A stretch of 49,341 nucleotides of DNA from Actinomadura sp. KC345 (lineage in GTDB: Bacteria > Actinomycetota > Actinomycetes > Streptosporangiales > Streptosporangiaceae). The stretch covers positions 1-49,341 of the forward strand of contig NZ_SMKH01000017.1 in NCBI RefSeq assembly GCF_004348515.1, written 5' to 3'. A program made the translations under genes and the position numbers. Every line of letters starts with the position of its first letter. Positions within the stretch are counted from its first letter, which is position 1. Under the pieces are notes generated by a model that was given only the letters and a program-made list of their open reading frames with translations, was not told the origin of the DNA and did not search any database. Positions 1 to 8,115 of this stretch are shown in pieces.

Positions 1-25
1 CCCTGAGCCCCGATCGGATCGTCCT

Positions 26-1393
26 TCAACCGATCCGGGCCTGGGTCTTCCGGACGGTCACCGGCTCAGCCAGACCCTGTTCGTCCACGACCCGCTGCAG
101 GGTCGCGAGGGTTTCGTCGAGCCCATTCCCCCACCGCTCGCCGGGGGTGAAGGTCGCCGGCAGGTGGCGCATCCCGTTGATGACGCCGATGGTGTCGTAG
201 TGCACCGTGCCCTCGGGGTCGCACCGGTAGTCCGGCATCCGGTCGAGCACCTGCACGAGCATCCGCTTGAACACCGTGCGCGCGACGTTCGAGCCGATGC
301 ACCGGTGGATGCCGATCCCGAAGCTGCTGTGCCGGTTGTTCTTCCGCGCGAGGTCGATCCGGTTCGGTTCCGGGAACACCTTGGCGTCCCGGTTGGCCAT
401 GGCCCACGACAACCAGAGCCGGTCGCCCTCCTTGAAGCGGGCTCCCTCGATCTCGCAGTCGGCCGAGATCGTCCGGCCGTCGCCCACCGCCGGGGTGTAG
501 AAGCGCAGGAACTCCTCGGTCGCCGAGTTCAGCATGGCGCCCCGCTCGCGGCTCAGCTTCGCGCGCTCGTCCGGATTCTCCCCCAGCCACTCCAGGGCGT
601 GCGCGGTGAGGGCCGTGGTGGTGTCGAAACCGCCGCCGATGATCAGGCCGATCGTACCGAGCAGTTCCTCGAACGGCGGGGTCTCCCCGTCGATCTTGAG
701 CCGAGCGATCTCGTCGATCAGGCCCGGCCGCGGGTTCCGCTGGATCTCCAGGAAGCTGCCGACCAGATGCTGCCCCATCTCTCGGTGCAGCTCAGCGACC
801 CGTGCCGCCTCGGGCGTGCCCGGCCGCGTGTACACCGCCGCGTGCACCGGCTCGTTGTAGATCTGCCAGTCCTCGAGGGGGATCCCCAGCATGCCGAGCG
901 TGAGGACGGCCGGGACGATGTTGGCCAGTTCGTCGACGAAGTCGATGCGGCCTTCCTCGATCTTCTCGTCGAGGCAGGCGCGCACCAGTTCGTCGATCAC
1001 CGGGACCCACCGGTCGATGGCGGCCGGCGACAGGTACGGGTTGAGCGCCTGCCGGTAGTACCGCTGGGTGGGCGGGTCCATCTCCAGGAAGCCGCCGACG
1101 CTTCCCGCACCCCGCTCGGGGGTGGGAATGGAGATGCCCTTGTAGCCGCGCCGCACACCCTTCACATCGTGGTCGTTCGACACGCGGTCGGCGGCTCGGG
1201 CGAGCTCGAACACCTCGCGGTTGCCCGCGGCGACCCAGTGGCCGTCATAGGTGTCCGACCACGCGATGGGGCATTTCCCATGCATTTCCTCGGTGATCGC
1301 CTCGAACTGCTCGCGATACTCCGGCGTGTGCCGGTCGAAATGGTATCGCGGCTTTTTCCGATCGCCGTCTCTGACGACGTCATCCGCACCCAT
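26..1393 (-). CDS. Cytochrome P450
   Basis: A 455-aa haem monooxygenase, predicted to hydroxylate a hydrophobic substrate using electrons from the ferredoxin encoded immediately upstream. Visible motifs: I-helix oxygen-binding stretch GGGFDTTT (253-260), ExxR salt-bridge motif (E294-R297), and the haem-binding loop FGIGIHRCIG with ligand Cys365. The length is normal for a soluble bacterial class I P450. The ATG at 1393 was chosen because GGAGAAAGG lies 5-13 nt upstream; the frame stays open further upstream but that part does not resemble a P450. It is last in a minus-strand unit (HIBADH-like, SDR, ferredoxin, P450). The substrate is unknown; the neighbouring mycofactocin-type SDR suggests the alcohol product is oxidised further. 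No reductase for the ferredoxin is seen in the window. Confidence 0.93.
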   Translation of the reverse strand: MGADDVVRDGDRKKPRYHFDRHTPEYREQFEAITEEMHGKCPIAWSDTYDGHWVAAGNREVFELARAADRVSNDHDVKGVRRGYKGISIPTPERGAGSVGGFLEMDPPTQRYYRQALNPYLSPAAIDRWVPVIDELVRACLDEKIEEGRIDFVDELANIVPAVLTLGMLGIPLEDWQIYNEPVHAAVYTRPGTPEAARVAELHREMGQHLVGSFLEIQRNPRPGLIDEIARLKIDGETPPFEELLGTIGLIIGGGFDTTTALTAHALEWLGENPDERAKLSRERGAMLNSATEEFLRFYTPAVGDGRTISADCEIEGARFKEGDRLWLSWAMANRDAKVFPEPNRIDLARKNNRHSSFGIGIHRCIGSNVARTVFKRMLVQVLDRMPDYRCDPEGTVHYDTIGVINGMRHLPATFTPGERWGNGLDETLATLQRVVDEQGLAEPVTVRKTQARIG

Positions 1394-1455
1394 GTTGCCT
1401 TTCTCCAATGCCGATCGAGGTTGGGTCGCCGCGGTGGGAGCCCGGCACGGCGCCG

Positions 1456-1647
1456 TCAAGAGGTGGAGATCGCTCGCTCCGGACACGAGTTGACGGCCTC
1501 GCTCACCTGAACCTCCTGGTCCGGCGGAACATCCTCGTGCACGACGGACGAATGACCGTCGATATCGCGGAGCTCGAAGATCTCCGGGGCGATCATCGCG
1601 CAGAGCGTATGCCCTTGGCACCGTTCCGAATCGACGCGCACCTTCAC
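1456..1647 (-). CDS. 3Fe-4S type ferredoxin (P450 redox partner)
   Basis: A 63-aa ferredoxin. Cys10, Cys16 and Cys55 followed by Pro form the C-x5-C...C-P pattern of single-cluster 3Fe-4S ferredoxins that feed bacterial P450s; the fourth cysteine of a 4Fe-4S cluster is replaced (GHTLC). The start is GTG at 1647 with AGAAGGAGA just upstream. It lies between the SDR and the P450, 62 bp before the P450 start, the usual pairing for an electron donor and its P450. The role as donor is inferred from context. Confidence 0.9.
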   Translation of the reverse strand: MKVRVDSERCQGHTLCAMIAPEIFELRDIDGHSSVVHEDVPPDQEVQVSEAVNSCPERAISTS

Positions 1648-1683
1648 GCTGTCTCCTTCTGCCCGATTGTCGTCACGTATTGA

Positions 1684-2544
1684 TCAGATGTGATAGTCGT
1701 GCCACTTCAGGTAACCGCCGGCGTCCACGCGCATCTGCATCCCGGTCACGAACCTGGATTCGTCCGAAGCGAGGAAGAGAACGGTGTCGCTGATGTCGCT
1801 CGCCTCGACGTAGGGGACGGGGAAGGCCTGCTGGACCGCGAACGCGGGCTCGGCGTCCGCGCGGGTCGGCGCCTCCAGGTCCGGGCGGAATGAGCGGTAC
1901 ATCGGCACGCTCTGCAGCATCGGGGTGTTGCAGTTGGTCGGGTGGACCACGTTGATCCGGATCTTCTGCGGCGCGAGGTTGCGCGCGAGCTCGTGCGCGT
2001 ACTCCGACAGCGCCCGCTTGGTGAACGCGTAGCCGGTGCCGCCGGGATTCGATCCGGGATTCTGCACGGCGCCCATGTTCATCAGCGCCGCCGCCGACCC
2101 GGTCGCGATGATCGAGGCACCCTCGCCCAGGTGCGGCAGCGCGACCTGGATCGCGTTGATGGTGCCGACAAGGTTGACGTTGATGACGTCCGTCCAGGCC
2201 TGCAGAGGCGGCTGCCCGTGCAGCGGCGCGATGCCGGCCTGCGCGACCACGACGTCCAGCCGGCCGAGCTCGCGGACGCCCCGCTCCAGGGCCTCGCCCA
2301 GCTGCCCGGCGTCGCGCACGTCGGCCTGCGCCGTGACCACGCGCCGACCCGCCGCCTCGATCAGGCGGGCCGTCTCCTTGAGGTCGTCCGGCCCGGCGAG
2401 CTTGTAGCCGACCGTCTCGATGTCCTGGCAGATGTCGACCGCGATGACGTCGGCGCCCTCCTCGGCCAGCCGCACGGCGTGACTGCGCCCCTGTCCGCGC
2501 GCCGCGCCCGTCACGAACGCGACCTTCCCCTCGACACGTCCCAT
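1684..2544 (-). CDS. Mycofactocin-coupled SDR family oxidoreductase
   Basis: A 286-aa short-chain dehydrogenase. The start MGRVEGKVAFVTGAARGQGR, the long insert after the second strand (about residues 37-62, containing VDICQDIETVGY) and the ending with MRVDAGG are characteristic of the mycofactocin-associated SDR subfamily (carveol-dehydrogenase-like). These enzymes hold NAD tightly and need mycofactocin as external electron acceptor. Glycine motif at 13-19; catalytic Ser150, Tyr172 and Lys176 (YAFTK). ATG at 2544 follows GGAAAGGGA. It sits between the HIBADH-like gene and the ferredoxin/P450 pair, so it may oxidise an alcohol made by the P450 (inference). No mycofactocin biosynthesis (mft) genes are in this window. 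Confidence 0.92.
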   Translation of the reverse strand: MGRVEGKVAFVTGAARGQGRSHAVRLAEEGADVIAVDICQDIETVGYKLAGPDDLKETARLIEAAGRRVVTAQADVRDAGQLGEALERGVRELGRLDVVVAQAGIAPLHGQPPLQAWTDVINVNLVGTINAIQVALPHLGEGASIIATGSAAALMNMGAVQNPGSNPGGTGYAFTKRALSEYAHELARNLAPQKIRINVVHPTNCNTPMLQSVPMYRSFRPDLEAPTRADAEPAFAVQQAFPVPYVEASDISDTVLFLASDESRFVTGMQMRVDAGGYLKWHDYHI

Positions 2545-2582
2545 ATGGCGTCGTCCCTTTCCTGCTATGCCGTCCGGTTCCG

Positions 2583-3428
2583 TCAACCGGCGGTGGAGCT
2601 TGTCATCCGGTCGCCGGCGGTGGCCGCCGCCAGCACTCCGGCCAGCGCGTCCAGGCCCTCGCCCAGCGCGCCCAACTCGGAGCCGTGCTCGGCGGCGACC
2701 CGCCGGACTACGTCCATGTCCTTGCCGAGGAACCCGCCCACCGCCGCGGCGAACGCCGTGACGGAGCCGCGCGCCGCCACGCCGGCCAGCGCGCGGCTCG
2801 CCGCGCTGCCGTGCTGAAGCGCCTCGATCAGGACGGTCTCGTCCACCCCGGACGTCGCGCCGAGGCGGACCGCGTCGGCCAGCAGCCCGATCTGGGCGCC
2901 GAAAAGCGCGTTGTTGAGCAGCTTCACCCGCTGGCCCGCGCCCAGCGCGCCCACGTGCAGGATCGGATCGCCGTAGCCGCGCAGTACGGGCCGGACCCGC
3001 TCCACGGCCTCCTCGGCGCCGCCCACGAAGAGGCAGATCCGCCCAGCGGCGATGTCGTGCGGACCACCGCTGACCGGGGCGTCGACCACCTGGACGCCGC
3101 GCGATGCGGCGCGGGCGGCGACGGCCTCGACGGTGTCCGGACTCCCGGTGGTGTGCACGACGACCACGGACCCGGTCCGCATCCGGGACATCAGCGGACC
3201 GTCGATGCACACGTCGCGGACCTGGTCATCGTCGAAGAGGCAGACCATGACGGCGTCCGCGTCCTCCCCGACGGCGGCGACGTCCGCGACGGGCCGCGCG
3301 CCGCCCTCCGCGAGCGCGGTGCGCGCCTCGGGAGTCCGGCCGAGCACCCGGGTCTCGTGGCCGGCCGCGACGAGGCGGCCCACCATCGGGCGGCCCATCC
3401 GGCCTGCTCCGACGTATCCGAGGCGCAT
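2583..3428 (-). CDS. NAD(P)-dependent oxidoreductase, 3-hydroxyisobutyrate dehydrogenase family
   Basis: A 281-aa beta-hydroxyacid dehydrogenase-type protein. The Rossmann motif GYVGAGRMGRPM (4-15), the substrate loop DAPVSGG (116-122) and catalytic Lys169 (in QRVKLLNN) are intact. The family reversibly oxidises beta-hydroxy acids, or reduces semialdehydes or imines. ATG 3428 with AGGAG upstream is preferred to the longer open frame. It heads the minus-strand P450 unit and is divergent from a second member of the same family at 3667, with a 238-bp intergenic region carrying an inverted-repeat pair. Substrate not predictable. Confidence 0.88.
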   Translation of the reverse strand: MRLGYVGAGRMGRPMVGRLVAAGHETRVLGRTPEARTALAEGGARPVADVAAVGEDADAVMVCLFDDDQVRDVCIDGPLMSRMRTGSVVVVHTTGSPDTVEAVAARAASRGVQVVDAPVSGGPHDIAAGRICLFVGGAEEAVERVRPVLRGYGDPILHVGALGAGQRVKLLNNALFGAQIGLLADAVRLGATSGVDETVLIEALQHGSAASRALAGVAARGSVTAFAAAVGGFLGKDMDVVRRVAAEHGSELGALGEGLDALAGVLAAATAGDRMTSSTAG

Positions 3429-3525
3429 GGCTGCTCCTATTCGCCAGGGCGTCGCACCCGCGCGACGTGGACGCCGACCCGAACGCGTTCCGTGGGGAGT
3501 TCCGGGTGATCGCGACACTAGCCAT

Positions 3526-3579
3526 GCTCAACAGATTGAGCAATAGGTCATCTTGGTGAACGATAGTTCAATCTGTTGA
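3526..3579. promoter_or_regulatory. Inverted pair of TCAACAGATTGA boxes between divergent oxidoreductase genes
   Basis: TCAACAGATTGA at 3528-3539 and its exact reverse complement TCAATCTGTTGA at 3568-3579 flank a 28-bp spacer. Each box is itself a small palindrome; the first extends to GCTCAA-N4-TTGAGC at 3526-3541. The position between divergent starts at 3428 (-) and 3667 (+) fits a binding site for a dedicated regulator, probably TetR-like. It differs from the operator shared by the rest of the window. Confidence 0.6.
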
Positions 3580-3666
3580 TCTGACACATGGAAGATGGAA
3601 GCCGGACGCGGGCGGCATGCCACGCGGCACCGCACCGAAACGCAGATCCGTCCAGAAGGAGCGCCG

Positions 3667-4584
3667 ATGAGCGGAGCGAACGTGACCCCTTCGTCTTCGT
3701 CCGAGACCACCCCCGACGGCGTGCCCGGGAGCGCACCCGCCGTGACGTTGCGCGTCGGCTTCATCGGGCTGGGCAGCCAGGGGGCGCCGATGGCTCGTCG
3801 GATCGTCGACGCGGGGTTCCCGACGACGCTGTGGGCCCGCCGCCCCGCGTCCCTCGAACCGTTCGCCGGCACCGGCGCAAAGGTCGCCGGCTCCCCCGCC
3901 GAACTGGCCGCGGACTGCGACGTCGTCGGCGTCTGCGTGGTGGACGACGCGGGTGTCGAACAGGTCGTCGCCGGCGAGGCCGGAGTGCTGGCCCGGCTCG
4001 CGGCGGGCGGGGTGATCGTGGTGCACAGCACCGTCCACCCCGACACCTGCCGGCGCCTGGCCGAGGCGGCCGCCGCGTGCGGCGTCTCGGTCGTGGACGC
4101 GCCGGTCAGCGGTGGCGGCCCGGCGGCGGCCGAGGGGAGCCTGCTGCTGATGGCGGGCGGTGAGCCCGCCGCGGTCGAGCGCTGCCGGCCGGTGTTCGCG
4201 ACCTACGCCGATCCGATCGTCCACCTCGGCCCGCTGGGATCCGGGCAGCTCACCAAGCTGCTCAACAACGTACTCTTCACGGCCAACCTCGCGACGGCGG
4301 CGGGTGCGCTCGCGCTGGGCCGCTCGCTCGGCGTCGACACGGCCCGCCTCGCGGAGGTCGTGTCCCACGGCAGCGGGGCGAGCTTCGCGCTCGGACGGGT
4401 CGCCGCGGCCGGCGGGACGCTCGACCCGCTGGCGTCCCGCGCGGGTGCTCTGCTCCAGAAGGACGCGCGGTTGCTGGCCGCCGTCGCCGAGGCGGCGGGC
4501 GTCCCCACCGGCCCGGTCATGTCGGCGGCCGACGACGCCCTGGAGCTCATGGACCATCGCAGGGGAGAGCCCGCCCGACCGTGA
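3667..4584 (+). CDS. NAD(P)-dependent oxidoreductase, 3-hydroxyisobutyrate dehydrogenase family
   Basis: A 305-aa paralogue of the protein at 2583-3428. After a low-complexity Ser/Thr/Pro N-terminal extension (about 25 residues) come the nucleotide motif GFIGLGSQGAPM (31-42), the loop DAPVSGGG (144-151) and catalytic Lys197 (QLTKLLNN). ATG 3667 follows AAGGAG at good spacing. It is divergent from its paralogue and 64 bp upstream of the DapB-like gene. The two copies may handle different beta-hydroxy intermediates. Substrate unknown. Confidence 0.88.
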   Translation: MSGANVTPSSSSETTPDGVPGSAPAVTLRVGFIGLGSQGAPMARRIVDAGFPTTLWARRPASLEPFAGTGAKVAGSPAELAADCDVVGVCVVDDAGVEQVVAGEAGVLARLAAGGVIVVHSTVHPDTCRRLAEAAAACGVSVVDAPVSGGGPAAAEGSLLLMAGGEPAAVERCRPVFATYADPIVHLGPLGSGQLTKLLNNVLFTANLATAAGALALGRSLGVDTARLAEVVSHGSGASFALGRVAAAGGTLDPLASRAGALLQKDARLLAAVAEAAGVPTGPVMSAADDALELMDHRRGEPARP

Positions 4585-4648
4585 ACGGAATTGACCTATT
4601 TCGGATGCGAGATTAATATTCTCGTACTTGGAGAGCGAGGTGCTGCAC

Positions 4649-5737
4649 ATGGGGGACACACCGCATGACGAGTCGGACCGCCGCCCCAAGGACGAACCGG
4701 ACGGACGGCCGCCGCAGCGGGTCGTCCAGTGGGCCACCGGGAACATCGGCGCCCGGGCGCTGCGGGCCGTCATCGAGCACCCGGCCCTGACCTTGGCCGG
4801 AGCGTTTGTCCACACGCCGGCCAAGGTGGGCAAGGATTCCGGGGAGCTGTGCGGCTTGGACCCGACGGGCGTCACCACCACCGGGGACGTTGACGAGATC
4901 CTGGCGCTGGGGGCCGACTGCGTCCTCTACATGCCGCAGTCCTGCGACTTCGACACGGTGTGCCGGCTGCTGGAATCGGGGGCGAACGTCGTCACGACTC
5001 GCGGCGAGTTCCACCACCCGGGCAGTCTCGACCCCGACGTCCGCAAGCGGATCGAGGCGGCGTGCGAGCGAGGCGGCACCTCCGTCCACAGCACCGGTAG
5101 CAGCCCCGGTTTCATCACCGAGGCCGTTCCGCTGGTACTGACCTCGATCCAGCGCCGGCTCGACCGCCTCACGATCCACGAGTTCGCCGACCTCTCCCGG
5201 CGGGAGTCCCCCGCACTGCTGTTCGACATCATGGGCTTCGGCAATGCGCCCGCCGAGATGGACGAAGGCCGGCTCGCCCACGGGCGCGCCAGCTTCGGCC
5301 CGTCCCTGCGGTCGCTGGCCGAGGCGCTGTCGATGCCGCTCGACTCGCTGGAGGCCGACGGCGAGGTCGCGACCGCGCCGCACACGTTCCGCATCGCCGC
5401 CGGCGAGATCGAGGCCGGGACCGTGGCCGCCCAGCGCATCACGGTCTCCGGCATCCGGAACGGACGGGCCGTGCTGCGCTTCCGCGCGAGCTGGTACTGC
5501 ACCACCGACCTCGAACCCGCCTGGGATGTCCGCGGCACCGGATGGCGCATCGCGGTGGAGGGCGACGCGCCACTGGACGTCGACCTGCGCTTCCCCGTGT
5601 CGCCGGACCGGATGGCCGAGACCACCCCCGGCTACACCGCCCACCGCGCCGTCAACGCCGTCCCCTACGTCTGCGCCGCGGAGCCCGGCATCCGCACGAC
5701 CGCCGAGCTGCCGCAGATCGTGGGCATGCTCGGCTGA
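4649..5737 (+). CDS. Dihydrodipicolinate-reductase-like NAD(P)H-dependent oxidoreductase
   Basis: A 362-aa protein with a DapB-like N-terminal nucleotide-binding fold (VVQWATGNIGARAL near residue 25), matching the actinobacterial family usually labelled dihydrodipicolinate reductase or 2,4-diaminopentanoate dehydrogenase-like. It is much longer than true DapB (about 250 aa) and is not in a lysine pathway context, so a role in catabolic redox chemistry is more likely. ATG 4649 is preferred (GAGG 8 nt upstream) over TTG 4628. A palindromic AT-rich stretch with arms CGAGA and TCTCG lies just upstream, at about 4610-4626. A strong hairpin follows the stop. Confidence 0.8.
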   Translation: MGDTPHDESDRRPKDEPDGRPPQRVVQWATGNIGARALRAVIEHPALTLAGAFVHTPAKVGKDSGELCGLDPTGVTTTGDVDEILALGADCVLYMPQSCDFDTVCRLLESGANVVTTRGEFHHPGSLDPDVRKRIEAACERGGTSVHSTGSSPGFITEAVPLVLTSIQRRLDRLTIHEFADLSRRESPALLFDIMGFGNAPAEMDEGRLAHGRASFGPSLRSLAEALSMPLDSLEADGEVATAPHTFRIAAGEIEAGTVAAQRITVSGIRNGRAVLRFRASWYCTTDLEPAWDVRGTGWRIAVEGDAPLDVDLRFPVSPDRMAETTPGYTAHRAVNAVPYVCAAEPGIRTTAELPQIVGMLG

Positions 5738-5749
5738 GCGCGCCGACCG

Positions 5750-5787
5750 AACGAAAGCTCCTCCGAGGAGCTGCTCCGCTTTTCGTT
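5750..5787 (+). terminator. Hairpin terminator after the DapB-like gene
   Basis: AGCTCCTC (5756-5763), a one-base loop, then GAGGAGCT (5765-5772) is a perfect 8-bp stem. Outer arms AACGAAA (5750-5756) and TTTCGTT (5781-5787) can extend it. It begins 13 bp after the stop codon at 5737. Confidence 0.65.
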
Positions 5788-6359
5788 GACAGTGATCTCC
5801 GCCGTCAACTGGGCTTCTTGCTCCTGGTGCTGCAGCGGTGGGCCGGACGGTGGCCGCACAGCCCGCCCAAGCGCTCCGCGAGACCAAGCGGGTGGTCAAC
5901 TACACCTGTCCGAAGCGCTGGACGGTGCGGTGTCGGCCGGTTCCGGTTTCGCCGCCGAGGCCGCCGCCATACGGTCGCCCGGGCATGAAAGCGCCTGCTC
6001 GCGCTTGGAGGACGGCCCGGTGACGCTGAGGACACGGTGCAGGGGGCGTCGGCACGCAGCGGTTCCTCGCTCCGAGTACCTACAGCGCATCGACGACGCA
6101 CTGGAGCAACTGAACGCCCGACTCGGCGTCGGTGCGGGGCGGCGGCGCCGCGTCTCAGCCCCGGTCGGGGGCGAGGTCGGCGGCACGCCAGGCCATCGCC
6201 GTGATCGAAATCCCGGCCCGCCCGGGCGAGAGCACCCGGCGTCCCCGGCGCTCTCATCATCGGCAAGGCCGAGAACCCAGGCCGGCCAGCACACTGCCTC
6301 CTGGACCCGCAGCGGCAAGGCGCCGTGGCAGGCCGCCTTGACATGCTCCCGATGAGTAG
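5788..6359. other. Gene-poor stretch between 5737 and 6415
   Basis: Apart from the hydratase remnant, no convincing gene is visible on either strand. The open frames lack ribosome binding sites and family motifs. One stretch near 6240-6350 reads GALIIGKAENPGR in one frame, which may be a further fragment of a lost gene but was not identified. The region looks like debris between two transcription units. Confidence 0.5.
5838..6015 (+). pseudogene. Remnant of an enoyl-CoA hydratase C-terminus
   Basis: One frame reads AQALRETKRVVN (to about 5900). The next frame continues with HLSEALDGAVSAGSGFAAE and an AAAIRSPGHE-like stretch. Joined, they resemble the final 50-60 residues of a crotonase-family protein (ATKRAVN...E......S.D..EG), with a frameshift near 5897-5905 and no catalytic domain upstream. 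This looks like a decayed copy. It is not derived simply from the intact gene downstream at 6415, whose C-terminus differs (LRQAKRAVNQ). Confidence 0.5.
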
Positions 6360-6375
6360 CAGATTATTGAATCTG
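6360..6375. promoter_or_regulatory. Perfect inverted repeat CAGATT-N4-AATCTG
   Basis: The arms CAGATT (6360-6365) and AATCTG (6370-6375) lie directly next to, and 3 bp into, the shared operator at 6373-6388, 40-55 bp upstream of the ATG at 6415. The CAGATT core recalls the boxes at 3528 and 3568. Possibly a second regulator site. Confidence 0.4.
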
Positions 6376-6388
6376 ATTTCGATGTCAA
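6373..6388 (+). promoter_or_regulatory. Shared operator, site N (crotonase/LLM unit)
   Basis: CTGATTTCGATGTCAA matches the palindrome TTGACGTCGACGTCAA at 13 of 16 positions on the complementary strand. It lies 27 bp upstream of the ATG at 6415. Confidence 0.65.
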
Positions 6389-6414
6389 GAGTTTGTGCGG
6401 GGCAGGAGAGTCCG

Positions 6415-7206
6415 ATGGACCATATTCTGTACGAGGTGAAGGACCGGGTGGCGGTCATCACGCTGAACCGTCCCGAGGCCGCCAACGCCCAGACCATGGA
6501 ACTGCTGGACGACCTCGACGCAGCATGGACCCGCGCCGCCGCCGACGACGACGTGCGGGTCATCGTGCTGCGCGGCAACGGCAGGCACTTCTCCGCCGGC
6601 CACGATCTCAAAGGCGGCGGCCCCGCCCCGGAGAAACTGACGCTCGAATACATCTACGACATCGAAGCGCGCCGGTACCTGGAGTACACACTGCGGTGGC
6701 GCAACGTCCCCAAGCCCTCCATCGCCGCAGTCCAGGGCAAGTGCATCGCCGGCGGGCTGATGTTGTGCTGGCCCTGCGACCTGATCGTCGCCGCCGACAA
6801 CGCCGAGTTCTCCGACCCCGTCGTGCACATGGGCATCGGCGGCGTGGAATACCACGGCCACACCTGGGAACTCGGCCCCCGTAAGGCCAAGGAGATCCTG
6901 TTCACCGGCCGCCCCGTCACCGCCGAAGAGGCCGAGAAGGTCGGCATGGTCAACCGCGTCGTCCCCCTCGACGACCTCGACTCCGCCAGCATGGAACTGG
7001 CCGAGCAGATCGCCCGGATGCACCCCTTCGCACTCCGCCAGGCCAAACGCGCCGTCAACCAGACCCTCGACGTCCAGGGCTTCTACGCCGCCGTCCAGTC
7101 GGTCTTCGACATCCACGAAACCGGCCACGGCAACGCCCTCAGCCACAGCGGCCTCCCCGTCCTCATGCAGCTCGAAGGAATGAAGAAGAACCTCCGAGGC
7201 CAGTGA
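6415..7206 (+). CDS. Crotonase (enoyl-CoA hydratase/isomerase) family protein, non-canonical active site
   Basis: A 263-aa crotonase-fold protein with the CoA/oxyanion-hole segments SAGHDLKG (60-67) and CIAGGLML (110-117). By alignment from memory with rat mitochondrial hydratase, the two catalytic glutamates correspond to Met116 and Val136, so simple hydratase activity is doubtful; an isomerase, hydrolase or C-C bond-cleaving role is possible. ATG 6415 has CAGGAG 8 nt upstream. It is first in a two-gene unit with the LLM enzyme at 7258, under operator N. Confidence 0.85.
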   Translation: MDHILYEVKDRVAVITLNRPEAANAQTMELLDDLDAAWTRAAADDDVRVIVLRGNGRHFSAGHDLKGGGPAPEKLTLEYIYDIEARRYLEYTLRWRNVPKPSIAAVQGKCIAGGLMLCWPCDLIVAADNAEFSDPVVHMGIGGVEYHGHTWELGPRKAKEILFTGRPVTAEEAEKVGMVNRVVPLDDLDSASMELAEQIARMHPFALRQAKRAVNQTLDVQGFYAAVQSVFDIHETGHGNALSHSGLPVLMQLEGMKKNLRGQ

Positions 7207-7215
7207 GCGCCCTTG

Positions 7216-7231
7216 CTGATTTCGACATCGC
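7216..7231 (+). promoter_or_regulatory. Weak shared-operator-like site O
   Basis: CTGATTTCGACATCGC shares its first ten bases with site N but matches the palindrome at only about 10 of 16 positions. It lies 27 bp before the ATG at 7258, exactly the spacing of site N to its gene. Possibly an internal operator/promoter. Confidence 0.35.
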
Positions 7232-7257
7232 TTTCGGTTGAACGGTACGGGGAAGAC

Positions 7258-8097
7258 ATGAGGTTCGGAGTACAGCTCGGCGCCGTCAGTCCCCGGCTGT
7301 GGGGCGAGGTGGCCGGGGAGGCCGAGCGGCTGGGGTTCGAGTCGGTGTGGATCCCCGAGCACCTGGTCCTGCCGATCGATGTTGCGGGGAGCCCGCACCG
7401 GGGGTCGGACCATCCACCCCTGCCACCGGAGGTCCCGGTCTTCGACGCGTTCGGGGTGCTGTGCAACCTTGCCGCACGGACGTCCCGCATCACGCTCGGC
7501 ACCTGCGTGTACAACATCGGGCTGCGGCACCCCTTCGTGACCGCGCGGGCGGCGGCGACGGTGGACGTCCTGTCCGGCGGGCGGCTGGCCTTCGGTGTCG
7601 GGGCCGGCTGGCTGCGGTCGGAATGGGAGGCGGTGGGGCTGGACTTCGACCGCCGCGGGGCACGGATGGACGAGGCCATCGCCGTGTGCCGCCGCCTGTG
7701 GGACGAGGCCGTGGTCGAGCACCATGGTGAGCACTTCGACTTCGGTCCCGTGGCGTTCGAGCCGAAGCCGCTGCAGCGTCCGGGGCCGCCGCTGCACATC
7801 GGCGGCGACGGGGCCGCGGCCCTGCGCCGGGCCGCCACCGTCGGCGCCGGCTGGATGCCGATGAACCACACCCTGGAGGAGCTCCCCCGCTCGCTGGCGC
7901 GGCTGGGCGAACTGGCCGAGCACGCGGGACGGACGGCCCCGATCGAGATCACGCTGCCCGGCGAGCGGATCACCCGGCCCGCGGATGTCGAGCCGTATGC
8001 CCGTGCCGGGGTGACGCGCCTGATCGTCGCGCCCTGGACCCGTTCCCGGGAGGCGCTGGAGGGGCTGCGCCGGTTCGCCGGCGACTTCCTCGGCTGA
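7258..8097 (+). CDS. LLM class flavin/F420-dependent oxidoreductase
   Basis: A 279-aa luciferase-like TIM-barrel protein: MRFGVQLG N-terminal strand, GFESVWIPEHL, a segment ending DVLSGGRLAFGVGAGW, and GPPLHIGGDG. These are typical of the actinobacterial LLM family, which uses F420H2 or FMNH2. ATG 7258 follows GGGGAAG. It is downstream of the crotonase gene and convergent with the thioesterase at 8116 (18 bp apart). The cofactor (F420 or FMN) cannot be decided by eye. Two more LLM genes are in the window (8925, 41428). Confidence 0.88.
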   Translation: MRFGVQLGAVSPRLWGEVAGEAERLGFESVWIPEHLVLPIDVAGSPHRGSDHPPLPPEVPVFDAFGVLCNLAARTSRITLGTCVYNIGLRHPFVTARAAATVDVLSGGRLAFGVGAGWLRSEWEAVGLDFDRRGARMDEAIAVCRRLWDEAVVEHHGEHFDFGPVAFEPKPLQRPGPPLHIGGDGAAALRRAATVGAGWMPMNHTLEELPRSLARLGELAEHAGRTAPIEITLPGERITRPADVEPYARAGVTRLIVAPWTRSREALEGLRRFAGDFLG

Positions 8098-8115
8098 CGG
8101 GCCGAGCCGCGCTCC

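Noticed and set aside
164..1510. Long plus-strand open frames opposite the P450 and, in general, long antisense frames across the window
   Set aside because: They lie in register with real genes, lack ribosome binding sites and family motifs, and are expected in GC-rich DNA where stops are rare on the antisense strand.
5838..6023. Intact small gene in the gene-poor gap
   Set aside because: The frame starts inside a crotonase-like segment and continues in a different frame; better explained as a broken remnant.
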